Assembly (NCBI GenBank): GCA_028532985.1
Contig: JANCIK010000001.1
Coordinates: 3,968,001-4,032,000, forward strand
Length of the DNA: 64,000 nucleotides
DNA from: Stropharia rugosoannulata
Lineage: Eukaryota; Basidiomycota; Agaricomycetes; Agaricales; Strophariaceae
Direction of reading: 5' to 3'
The notes under the pieces are model-generated. The model had not been told where the DNA came from. It saw nothing but the letters and a program-made list of their open reading frames with translations, and made no database searches. Numbering within the stretch: the first letter of the stretch is position 1; each line of letters begins with the position of its first letter. Below are positions 46,799-55,756 of this stretch, piece after piece. Both the position numbers and the translations under genes were made by a program.

Positions 46799-49700
46799 CT
46801 AAGCATCGGGCTCCGCCCACCCATCCTCATCATCATCTTCTTCGTCCGCTGAGACTCGGCCGCTGCCTGAAACCACTCCTGGTTCATCAAAGATGTAGTC
46901 TTTAGGTATGGCCGGCTCGTAGTCTGGTGCTGACATCATCTTGTTGAGGTTCTCGCGCGTTTGATCAATGATATCGTCTAAGTCCGCTGGCAGCTTCAGC
47001 TGACGCCTGGCAAAGTAGGGTATTAAGCGGAATGCTGCGACTTTGTCTTTCAGCACCGACCCATCCAGCTCAGCGACTAGATAAGCGCCTCCTTCCTTCC
47101 GTGCGATGACGATGTATGGTCCATTCCAGCGCGCCAACATTTTGCGATTTAAGCTGGACTCAATGCCAGAGTTACGCATCAGTACGACATCGCCAGGTTT
47201 GAATGCATAGTCTCTGATCTTAGCGGAGTGTTTCCGCTCAAACTCTCTAATAGCATCCCGCTTTATCTTTGACACCCGCTGACGCATCTCCTCCACTGTG
47301 TCCCTGTGTTTGGCCAGCGCGCGCGCACGATACCCTACTAACTCCTCTGTGGTAAGTACCCGATCTGGTAACTTGACCAGCCACGTCGCTTCAGCGATGT
47401 CCAGCGGTAGTATCGGGTGCGTGCCAGTGACCATGAAGAAGGGTGAACACCCAAATCCTCGGCGGACTGTAACACGATCCGCCCACAGCACATGGTAGAA
47501 GAACTTGCTCCAGCGCTTATGTGCGCCCTCGGTACCTCCACACGCTTTCCACAACATTTGTCTGATGTCCCAATGGGGCCGCTCTATCTTTCCGTTCGCC
47601 TGAGAGTTGTACGCTGAGATTGTAATCCCTGTAATACCATACTTCTTTTCTAAGTACTTGAGCGCTGCGCGGAATGGTCCACCGTTGTCTGTGATTATCT
47701 CTCTAAGACATCCCCAGCGGCAGATAATATCCTCAAACATCCACTGCGCTATCGCCCTTGCGTTCTCTTTCTTCAGCGGACGACCTTCCACCCATGAGCT
47801 CAGCGCGCACCGCCCGTGCACTATGTAGTTGTACCCATTCGAGGCAGGTGACATGTGCATAGTGTCCGCGTGTAGCTGCTGGAAGATGGACGGCGTATGT
47901 GTCTCTGTCCGCGGAATCTGGATAATCGTCTTTTGCCTCAGCTGACACACATGGCATGTCTTGACATACCAGTAGACATCCCGCTCCAGCTCTGGCCACC
48001 AGAAGCGCTCCATCAGCAGTTTGCGTGTGGCGTATGCGCCTCTGTGCCCCAGACTGTCATGTGCAGCGCGCAACATGCGCGTCCGCTGAGCGGGATCAAC
48101 TACCAGCTTATGTGCCTCGTCCACTGAGCGCCGGTACATCCGCCCATCCTTGTCTAAGAAGAAGTTTCGTGCATTACGGATGAAATTCTGATACTCCCGT
48201 TTGCTCATATCCTTGGGTCTTGTACTGGGATTTTGCAGCCAATACCTTATCATTGGCAGCTTACCATCCATGTCCTTCCCCGCTGACGTTCGATTCCGCT
48301 CATCGTACTCTTCGTCTTCCAACTCATCTATCCTTGACTCGGGAATTACATGTGCCAGAACAAATTTCTCTAAGTACGCCCGCTGAGCGGGCGACACCTC
48401 CTCTGTCTGTAAGAAGTTACGCACTGTCCGCTGTTCTTCTCTCGTCTCTTTTCTAGCCCGCTCCAGTTCTAACTGGAAGCAGTCAACCGAATGTGCCTCC
48501 GTTCTAGCTGGCTCAGCGGGACCATCAAACAACTCGTTGAGGAATCCAGCTTGGAGATACCCTCCGCGGTCGTCAATCTGGTCCTTGAACTCTTCTAAAC
48601 TCAGCGGATCGGGATCCTCTTCATACACTTTCTCGTGTTCCAGCGGACCTACTTCTTGGTCATCATCCTCCGCTGAGTGCTCATACTCTTCATCTCCTGC
48701 TTGTCCTTCTCGTCGTGACAGACCGTCCGCGCCAAACGTTTTGCCTGCTACATGCTTCAGCTGAAAGTGGTACATAAGGATCTTGTCTATCCAGCGGTTA
48801 ATGGTAGCGTTAGGTCCCATGCCCGGATTATCCAACATCCCTTTGAGATATTTGGCATCTGTCTCCACTACCAACTTCCGCGCTCCGATGAGCCAGTAAT
48901 AGCATGCCTGCAGCGCCCGCAATAGCCCGTATAGCTCTCTCTTTGGTTGTGAGAACCGCTGTTCCCTCTCAGTTAACAGAATTGACCCAAAGCGGGCGTA
49001 CACGCGCTTCTTCGCGTTCAGCGGATCTTGCTGGTAGATATAAAATCCTACAGCGCGCCAAGACGTATCTACTGCCAGCGTGATTGGTCCTGGCAGTGTA
49101 TAGTCCAGCGGCTTAACACAGTGTGCGTTCCGCACTCCATCCTTCAGTGCGTCCATACTGGCTTGCTGCGCTGGCCCCCACTCGAAGGGTTCTTTCCCAC
49201 GCAACAATCGCTGTATGTGCTCCGCTCGCTTAGCGTAGTCTGAGATGTAAATACGCAGGAGCCCCATCGTACCCATGAAGGCGCGCACATCGCTGACATT
49301 CTTACACAGCCCCCAGTTGAGGATAGCGTGTACTTTATCTGGCGCTGGCTTTCGACCCTCGTAGGTACATAAGTGTCCCACCACTACAATCTCCGCTGCA
49401 CACAATATGGATTTCTTTCCGCTGAAAGTCCCTCCTGAGTACTTCATCCGCTGAACTATCCTATTCACATTCTGCATGTGTTCCCACACAAAACGCCTGA
49501 TTCTGCTGTTCTCTGGAATCGTCTCATACCCTCCATCCTCTAATTCATACCGTGTCTTTGGTCCGCGGATAGGTACGTCGTCAATGTACGGTTCCGTGAC
49601 GTCTGGTATTTCATCGCGGAGAATATAAGTTACGTCTTCATGGAAGATGGGTACAGAATTGGTCCAGCCCATTGGTAAGGTTACTAAGCGGAGCGCACCA

Positions 49701-50833
49701 AACGGTGTCTGGAATGTTGTTAAGTCGCGAGACGACTCCGCTAAGAGCCGCTCGTCGTAGCCTACATACAAGTCCAGTATTCCGCCACACGCGCGCCCAG
49801 CGAAGTGTTCTGCCAAACTCTCTGCTGCCGGCGGCAATCCTGAGTGTGCGATGGTAACAGCGTTCAGCGGCTCTAAGCTGTGTACTATTCTAAAGGACAC
49901 CCCATCTTTCTTTGTTACTGTGAACCAGCGCGACCGGTACGATGAACTGGATGGTTCATAAGTCCCAGCGCGGATCTTAGTAGCGATGAACTCGCACACC
50001 CGCTCATACATGCCTGGCGGAATGGGTATATTTTTCAGTACCCACGGCGTATGTTCTACCGTTGGAATATCCACCGGCGGGAAGAAGTCTGTTCTAAACC
50101 TCCCCTTTTCCGTGTCATCCCACGCAAACGCCTCATTCTGCTGCATGAACACCTGATGTACTAGCTTGCGCTCCTCTGGCCACAGGAAATCTCCTCCGTG
50201 CGCTTTATCTATTTCCTCCTTCCGCTCCGCTGTGTACCTTCCCGTGGGTACAAACTCTGGTGGGTGTACCGTCAGCGGAGGCATTTCTTTCAGCAGATCT
50301 CCCTTTATCTCCCTCACTATCCTGAATTTCTCTGGTAGCTCTTGATAAACGGGCCTGACCTTGTCAGCGACCGGCTTATATTTCTTTCCTGCAAAGACGG
50401 TTACAGTAGTGGCATTCTTACCACTTAACCGCTTTCTAGTTACTCCTTTCCGCGCTGACTGGCCTTGCTCGAGGTCCGCTGAGCGGAATTGCCCCCTAGG
50501 CTCTCCTTTCACTGTCTCTTTTTCTCGCCATTCCTTTTGCTGAAAGTACTTATAAATTGATGCTTTCTCTTTATCCTCCATCTTAGCCTCGTGCACAGCT
50601 TGAGCCATGTACACATCTCTCAGCTCAGCGGAGCCAAATCTCCCTCCCTTCTTTGGCAACGCATACCCCGCTATCTCTATCTTTCCAGTCCTATCATCCC
50701 GCTCGAACATTAACGCGACCTCTCCTTGACGCATCAAATCATCGAGGACTGAAAATCCTGGTCGGCGTGCGGCTCCTCCGCTGCGCTGGAGTCCTGCACA
50801 TCTGGCTCCCGCTGAAGTATCTTCGGCCCGCAC
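46799..50833 (-). CDS. gypsy Pol: reverse transcriptase, RNase H, integrase
   Basis: 1344 codons from a GTG-preceded frame; the first ATG is at 50734, leaving 1311. RT: SRWFTVTKKDGVSFRIVHSL, LDLYVGYDERLL (motif A) and the catalytic box EPYIDDVPI near residue 416. RNase H: TLAVDTSWRAVGFYIYQ and PKRELYGLLRALQACYYW. Integrase: HHCC zinc finger (HDSLGHRGAY...TCHVCQLRQ), then DDE residues in LHADTMHMS, IITDNGGPF and SQANGKIERP. A chromo-like tail FKPGDVVLMRNSGIE follows. All catalytic residues are present. The ATG overlaps the upstream stop as TGATG. Confidence 0.95.
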   Translation of the reverse strand: MRAEDTSAGARCAGLQRSGGAARRPGFSVLDDLMRQGEVALMFERDDRTGKIEIAGYALPKKGGRFGSAELRDVYMAQAVHEAKMEDKEKASIYKYFQQKEWREKETVKGEPRGQFRSADLEQGQSARKGVTRKRLSGKNATTVTVFAGKKYKPVADKVRPVYQELPEKFRIVREIKGDLLKEMPPLTVHPPEFVPTGRYTAERKEEIDKAHGGDFLWPEERKLVHQVFMQQNEAFAWDDTEKGRFRTDFFPPVDIPTVEHTPWVLKNIPIPPGMYERVCEFIATKIRAGTYEPSSSSYRSRWFTVTKKDGVSFRIVHSLEPLNAVTIAHSGLPPAAESLAEHFAGRACGGILDLYVGYDERLLAESSRDLTTFQTPFGALRLVTLPMGWTNSVPIFHEDVTYILRDEIPDVTEPYIDDVPIRGPKTRYELEDGGYETIPENSRIRRFVWEHMQNVNRIVQRMKYSGGTFSGKKSILCAAEIVVVGHLCTYEGRKPAPDKVHAILNWGLCKNVSDVRAFMGTMGLLRIYISDYAKRAEHIQRLLRGKEPFEWGPAQQASMDALKDGVRNAHCVKPLDYTLPGPITLAVDTSWRAVGFYIYQQDPLNAKKRVYARFGSILLTEREQRFSQPKRELYGLLRALQACYYWLIGARKLVVETDAKYLKGMLDNPGMGPNATINRWIDKILMYHFQLKHVAGKTFGADGLSRREGQAGDEEYEHSAEDDDQEVGPLEHEKVYEEDPDPLSLEEFKDQIDDRGGYLQAGFLNELFDGPAEPARTEAHSVDCFQLELERARKETREEQRTVRNFLQTEEVSPAQRAYLEKFVLAHVIPESRIDELEDEEYDERNRTSAGKDMDGKLPMIRYWLQNPSTRPKDMSKREYQNFIRNARNFFLDKDGRMYRRSVDEAHKLVVDPAQRTRMLRAAHDSLGHRGAYATRKLLMERFWWPELERDVYWYVKTCHVCQLRQKTIIQIPRTETHTPSIFQQLHADTMHMSPASNGYNYIVHGRCALSSWVEGRPLKKENARAIAQWMFEDIICRWGCLREIITDNGGPFRAALKYLEKKYGITGITISAYNSQANGKIERPHWDIRQMLWKACGGTEGAHKRWSKFFYHVLWADRVTVRRGFGCSPFFMVTGTHPILPLDIAEATWLVKLPDRVLTTEELVGYRARALAKHRDTVEEMRQRVSKIKRDAIREFERKHSAKIRDYAFKPGDVVLMRNSGIESSLNRKMLARWNGPYIVIARKEGGAYLVAELDGSVLKDKVAAFRLIPYFARRQLKLPADLDDIIDQTRENLNKMMSAPDYEPAIPKDYIFDEPGVVSGSGRVSADEEDDDEDGWAEPDA
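50732..50736 (-). promoter_or_regulatory. UGAUG stop-start overlap between protease and pol
   Basis: The protease-frame stop TGA (50736-50734) shares its last base with the first in-frame ATG of pol (50734-50732). Such overlaps support termination-reinitiation in some retroelements and mycoviruses. The frames also overlap by 100 nt in minus-1 register (50734-50833), but no good slippery heptamer was found there. Confidence 0.6.
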
Positions 50834-52002
50834 CCCCGATTATACGTAGGTACCACTAGCTTCCGCTGAGTGTTTGGGTCCGTCAGCGTAAGTTCCACTG
50901 TGCCATCCCCGCGCGTCTTCACATTGCTTTCAGTGAGAATTTCAAACGGCTTCCCCAACAGAACCTCATAGGCAGCCGCGCTGATAACGTGCACTTGTAG
51001 GTACACTGTCAGTCCGCTGAACACAAAAGGTACATTCCGCGCTAAGCCCTTAGTCGACTCGACTTGTTTGTTAGCGCTCTGCATCCTAATGGTAAAGTCA
51101 GGATCCCAGCTTAAGCCTAGTCGCTCCGCGGTATCTTGCGCCATGGACACTATTTGCGATCCGCTGTCGAGCAGAGTCTCTGCACGGCCTTTCCCATTGA
51201 TCAGCGGAAATACCGCCTTGAGATGGTGCGACTCTCGTGCCACAATTAATCCCTTTGGCTTTTCGCCTGGTTGTAACGTCGAGATGTATTGCTCATAGGG
51301 ATCCTCCATGATTATTGTGCCGGGTTGTAATCCACCGCGCTCCTCCGTGCAAGTGAGGAACGTCGCCGCTGGGAGCTCGTCCATTCGCATGAACTCTTCT
51401 TCTTCATTCTCCTGCTTCAGCTGGGCGATGGCCTCGTCCATCTCCCACTCCTCTGCCTCATAATCCAGCTGCAAAACCCGCATGGTATTTACATCCAGCG
51501 GAACTTTGCGCGGTATGATATGCTCGACAAACTTCCTCCTAAACCCCGCTGTAGAGATCCCCAATAATTGCCCTTGAGTGATCTCTATTTTCTGGCTCTC
51601 TAAACGCTTAAGGACTTTGTCCGCTTGCACTTCATCCTCAATGGCCGCGCGCAACTTATATGCTGGCTTCCTTTTCTCTATCACTGGCACCGGCGCTTCT
51701 CTTACAGGCGGCCGACTCTTTTCTGGAACGCGCAGCGGAGGAACCATTACATACGGCACCTGCGCTGGCTTTTTATTCTCCCCAACTTTCTGCGCTGGCG
51801 CTGCGAAGCTTACTTTCTTTTTCTCTGCTCCGCTGGGCGCCTGTCTACTAATCTCTTCTATAAACTCTTCCTCATCTCCGCTGTCGACCTCCTCGATAGT
51901 TGTCCTTGGTGTACTTCTTACTGGTAGCTTCTTATTTACGTCTTCCGGGTTCTTGGGTTTATCAGAGCCGCTACGCTGAACTCTGCCCGCACTTCCCTTC
52001 AT
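50734..52002 (-). CDS. gypsy protease-region protein
   Basis: ATG at 52002 (MKGSAGRVQRSGSDKP), 422 residues; if reached by frameshift it is fused to Gag. N-terminal disordered, Lys/Pro-rich region; central helical region (RMDELPAATFLTCTEERGGL); then the retropepsin: AVFPLINGKGRAETLLDSGS with the DSG active site, ending VLLGKPFEI. It processes Gag and Pol. The frame is minus-1 to gag and overlaps the end of gag. Confidence 0.85.
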   Translation of the reverse strand: MKGSAGRVQRSGSDKPKNPEDVNKKLPVRSTPRTTIEEVDSGDEEEFIEEISRQAPSGAEKKKVSFAAPAQKVGENKKPAQVPYVMVPPLRVPEKSRPPVREAPVPVIEKRKPAYKLRAAIEDEVQADKVLKRLESQKIEITQGQLLGISTAGFRRKFVEHIIPRKVPLDVNTMRVLQLDYEAEEWEMDEAIAQLKQENEEEEFMRMDELPAATFLTCTEERGGLQPGTIIMEDPYEQYISTLQPGEKPKGLIVARESHHLKAVFPLINGKGRAETLLDSGSQIVSMAQDTAERLGLSWDPDFTIRMQSANKQVESTKGLARNVPFVFSGLTVYLQVHVISAAAYEVLLGKPFEILTESNVKTRGDGTVELTLTDPNTQRKLVVPTYNRGCGPKILQREPDVQDSSAAEEPHADQDFQSSMI

Positions 52003-52007
52003 CAGAC

Positions 52008-53957
52008 TCAATCGAAACCCTGGCTCAGCGCTGCATCCCGCTCCGCTTTCATGGTCGCGATCAGCTGCCGATTTTCCTCTATCACCTCCTCTGGCGTCTT
52101 GACCGCTGAGCGCTCTTTTAAGAACGCCTTCCGACTGTCCAGCTCCTGCTGCAGCGTTCGAATTTGCTCTTCATAAGTCTCATCGAGAGAGCTGGCTGGT
52201 TGGTAGACCTGGGCGTACACCATGCTCGGCGGAGTCCCCATGTACACTGGGTGTACCGGCGCCATGTAGGTCTGCTGCGCTGGCGGCCCATTCTTCTTAT
52301 GCCACTCATCTACACGTTCTTTGATAGCGCGCGAAGGGTCCCAAGGTAATGACGATCCATCTGGCAGCTGGAGCCTTCCAGCTTCCGTGATGATTATCTT
52401 CCCAGCGGACAGATCCTGTTGCCTCACAATACACTCCGCTACGATGTGTCCCGTCTGTTTACAATAGAAGCACCTCGGTTCAGGTCGCTGTTGGTATTGA
52501 AACGGACGCGGCGGCGCTCCGCTGAAACCTGGTCCTCCCATTGGCATCATAGGTACCGCTGGCTGGACTGGCGCAGCGACAGGCGCCGCCCGCGATGACA
52601 TTACATTGCGCAGAATATCTTCCAACTCCTTCTTATTGGTCTCCTTTGACTTCGACACCGTCTTTTCTACCAGCGACAACGTATCTTTAAACGACGCTAC
52701 AAAACCCTTCAAGTCCTCAATCTCCCCGCGCAGCGTATGCACCTCCGCTGACTCGGTCTTGATGGCAGGCACAGGCATGAGCCCGTCCGCTGAGTCTCGA
52801 GTCAAGCTGAGCGAGGTGCTAGGATTCTTGGTGCGCGCCATCTGCTCTGCCATTTCCGCCACCTGCTTCAGCGGATACATGTCCTCAGTCCGCGCTTCCA
52901 CCTGAATCCCCGCTGGCGCCGTAAAGGGTATATTGTGTTCCTTTAGGTACTTGTCAAACGATGTTCTCGTAGTGTAGTCGATATCCAGCTTGTTAAACAA
53001 CCTCTCCCTGAACCCCGCTGTGAGACTGTTGGTGAAGTAGGTCACCAGCGTATGATTGGCCAGCAAGGTAGGCGCCTTGGTCAACTTCGCTGCCTCCGCT
53101 AAGAATGCCCGCTTGAAGTCCAACAGCACCTGGAGGTCTTCCTCCGAGATGCGCTGGTTCTCCTTGCACAGCTTCTTTAGGCGCGCGATGGACCCCGTCT
53201 GAATACTGATCACCTCAGGATATTCATTGAGGATCATTTTCTTCAGCTCAGCGTAACTCTTGGTGTCATAGCCTGGTAAATTCTTCCACTCCTCCGCTGT
53301 CTGCATGGGTACATATTTGATTACATAGCCTCTCCTCTCATCATCCTCCGTCACCTCAGCGCGCTTGAACCAGTCCTCTAAGTCCTCGAAGTAGCGTGGG
53401 AGTTCATCACGCTCAGCGGAGGGGTCGAAGCTTGGTGCACCGCGCGCTCCGCGCACAGGCATAGATGTTTCCTTAGGCATGGTGATAATTTCAGGGGGCA
53501 GTTCGTGTTCACTTGTGGAAAGGTCTGACAAGTCTCCTTCAAATATATCTCTGGCCACGTGCTCGGCCTCACTCTCACTATTATCTGTCGTCCGCTGAGC
53601 GGATCTCTTAGCAGTCTCGAATACTTCCGAAAACGGAGGAGGTGTGTCTTGAGTAGCTTGGCTATCTGATGAGCCAAATGGTGCAACTTCAAGCGTAATG
53701 TTTCCGTCCGCTGAGCAGTCGTCTGTTTCAATTCCAGAAGGCGGTCCCCAGAATCCGCTGGGCCCATCCTCCCGCTCTGAGTCACTCTCTGTAAGCGCTC
53801 CTGGTATGCGCTGAGCAAGATCCTGCGTTTCTATCTGTAGCCACGCCTCTTCCCTTGCTTTCCTCTTCGCTTTTCTATCTCGAGTAGGTGTAATCACCAA
53901 TGGTTCCACAAGCTCAGCGTCTTTCTTGCTCCTAGTCAATCGCCCGCTTGGAGGCAA
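52008..53957 (-). CDS. gypsy Gag capsid-nucleocapsid protein
   Basis: An open frame with no ATG before 53480; from that ATG (MPKETSMPVRGARGAPSFDP) it is 490 residues. Upstream the frame stays open to about 54090 and encodes an acidic, low-complexity extension. Capsid: LPRYFEDLEDWFKRAEVTED, SYAELKKMILNEYPEV and FTNSLTAGFRERLFNKLDID. Nucleocapsid: CCHC knuckle CFYCKQTGHIVAEC. It ends LSQGFD then TGA. Translation may begin at the internal ATG, at a non-AUG codon or on a spliced leader. Confidence 0.88.
   Translation of the reverse strand: MPPSGRLTRSKKDAELVEPLVITPTRDRKAKRKAREEAWLQIETQDLAQRIPGALTESDSEREDGPSGFWGPPSGIETDDCSADGNITLEVAPFGSSDSQATQDTPPPFSEVFETAKRSAQRTTDNSESEAEHVARDIFEGDLSDLSTSEHELPPEIITMPKETSMPVRGARGAPSFDPSAERDELPRYFEDLEDWFKRAEVTEDDERRGYVIKYVPMQTAEEWKNLPGYDTKSYAELKKMILNEYPEVISIQTGSIARLKKLCKENQRISEEDLQVLLDFKRAFLAEAAKLTKAPTLLANHTLVTYFTNSLTAGFRERLFNKLDIDYTTRTSFDKYLKEHNIPFTAPAGIQVEARTEDMYPLKQVAEMAEQMARTKNPSTSLSLTRDSADGLMPVPAIKTESAEVHTLRGEIEDLKGFVASFKDTLSLVEKTVSKSKETNKKELEDILRNVMSSRAAPVAAPVQPAVPMMPMGGPGFSGAPPRPFQYQQRPEPRCFYCKQTGHIVAECIVRQQDLSAGKIIITEAGRLQLPDGSSLPWDPSRAIKERVDEWHKKNGPPAQQTYMAPVHPVYMGTPPSMVYAQVYQPASSLDETYEEQIRTLQQELDSRKAFLKERSAVKTPEEVIEENRQLIATMKAERDAALSQGFD
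52014..52020 (-). promoter_or_regulatory. minus-1 ribosomal frameshift site G_GGU_UUC
   Basis: On the minus strand the gag codons CAG GGT TTC GAT TGA contain GGGTTTC in the exact X_XXY_YYZ register. Slipping back one base gives GGG TTT CGA TTG AGT, which continues into the protease frame. The gag stop is four bases after the heptamer. A short downstream stem (CAGAG with CTCTG) can form, but it is weak. Confidence 0.75.
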
Positions 53958-54122
53958 TATACCAAATGATGGTCTAGCCTCCGCTGGTTCTGCTAGCGAC
54001 GACGGTGCAGGAAATTTGCCTCGCTTGTTACTCGTCCCCGTTGTATTTGAAATTTTTGAAATGTTTTGTAATAGGCGCTAAGCCGTGGTCCCCGAAACAC
54101 TATATGAGATTTCTGAACCTAC

Positions 54123-54140
54123 CCCTCGCGGTGGGCTCCA
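54123..54140 (-). promoter_or_regulatory. gypsy primer-binding site
   Basis: Two bases inside the 5' LTR, on the minus strand: TGGAGCCCACCGCGAGGG. TGG matches the CCA end of a tRNA, so this is a conventional tRNA 3'-end primer. I cannot name the tRNA. Confidence 0.75.
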
Positions 54141-54142
54141 GA

Positions 54143-55558
54143 TGAGAGGTCTGCCGCGGGGCTAGACTCGAATCACAAGAAACACAACACACACAACCCA
54201 GCGGAGCGAGATCCTATCCCTTAGATCGAGCGACGCTCTTCAGCTAAGCGGATTATAGATGTCTTCACTTCTCCCGGTACTTCCCTGCTGAGCGGACTGT
54301 GATGTGTAAGGGTCTTGCAAGTTCAGTCCAGATGTCCGCTGTACAGTGCCTGCAAGTTCGTTTTTAAGGAGGGGTTTAATTCTAGAAGTCTCAGATTAAT
54401 GTCTGGGCAACCTCCGCTGAGCGCAGGGTATCGATAGTAATGTATAGTTTTGATGGTGGCTCCGCGGGGCTTATTCCGCTGAGTGGGTTTGGGGTCCGGT
54501 GACCGATGCAGGTGCTCACACAAGCTGGTAGTCCCAATTGTGCCTCGCTCCGCTGACTATCCAAAGTCGTTCCGCTGGGACTGTCCAAAGTCCTGTTCCG
54601 CTGAGGCTATCCAGAACCTCGTTCACCCGGTGGTGCAGTCTTAATTCACAAAAACACTACAGCGCGAGTTTTCGTACACGGTTGTACTGACTCCCCGCTG
54701 AGCTCTCCAAATGACCCGGTGGCCAGAAGCTATCCAAAACTTCTATGATTCACAAAACACTTCACAGTAAAGACCCTAGCAAAAGCTAAACACAGCCCGC
54801 TGACGGTCTGGGACGGAGCCCAACACACAGATCTAGTGGGTAGACAATTGCTTGATTTCCGTAGTTACAATTACAAGTTTATATAGACGCGCGCTGTGTA
54901 CTAATTTAGGTGGAGAGTAAATACTAGCAACGCCGGACCAAAGGTCCGCTGAGCGCATGTGCCTCCGCTGGGCGTTTTGATGACTACCCGCTGGCGCGAC
55001 CTGACCTCGTTGTGTTGCCAGCCTCCGCCGAGAGACGCCATTGAACTCCGCTGAGCGGTTCCTTCTGGGTTATTGAGATCTGGTTACCGCTGCCAAAGTT
55101 CCCCAGCGGAGTCTGTGCTGTGTGCATTATGCCTTCCCTCGGGCATCACACGCTCCAGCGCGCGCGCCACGGTCACCTGACGAGTGGACTTAGGCAAATT
55201 TCGCCCTCGTGATGTGTTCTGCTGAGCCCCTTTTGAGATGCCGTCTACACACAGTCCTGCTCGTCGCCTTTGATATTTTCCGCTCAGCTGTACTCCTGCC
55301 TTCCGCTGGGACGACAGTAACCGTTATGTGCTCCGCTGACAACTATTCCGGGTACTCCAACTGTGTACTTGTGGTCCGTACAGTCCGCTGAACCCCCACA
55401 CAAGCGTCCGCGGAGCACATGCGTGATAGATTTGTGATACACGCGCTGAGCGCTGAGACGGCTGACCAGGCTAGTCACCGTTCCGCTGTGCCCTTACACT
55501 TCAGCCCAAACCGCCCGCTGTGGTCTCTTACAGCCTTGGTGTAAACGCAGGCCTGTCA
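54143..55558 (-). repeat. gypsy LTR (5' LTR of the minus-strand element)
   Basis: 1416 bp, partner of 39518-40933. It should hold the element promoter driving gag-pol leftward. Confidence 0.95.
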
Positions 55559-55756
55559 ACGCTCTACACCTCACATATTCACTCTCACTCCACTTGAACC
55601 CGTCTAGTTGCGAGAATACAATACCAGACCCACATTCTTGTTGATATTTCAACCGAGCACTAGTTGTCAGAATCATTGGCGCTAGTAATTGGTTGGAAGG
55701 TCGCCGAGCACCAGTTGTCTACCTCAGGCGCTGGTAATTGGTCATCAGTATCTACA

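Larger units (their letters stand above)
39518..55558 (-). mobile_element. complete 16-kb Ty3/gypsy retrotransposon with antisense gene cassette
   Basis: Two 1416-bp LTRs begin TG and end CA and are flanked by ACGC (39514-39517 and 55559-55562), a 4-bp target duplication. The primer-binding site lies next to the right LTR and the polypurine tract next to the left one, so the element reads on the minus strand. Order in that direction is gag, protease, pol (RT, RNase H, integrase). Then follow about 5.8 kb carrying four spliced genes on the opposite strand. LTRs differ by very few changes, gag-pro-pol frames are open, and 16,041 bp is large for the family. The whole element is filled with a short TCCGCTGAGCGG-like motif. 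Confidence 0.95.

Noticed and set aside
47298..53960. Plus-strand frames opposite gag-pro-pol
   Set aside because: Shadows of the intact pol and gag frames; none has introns or motifs, unlike the cargo genes further left.
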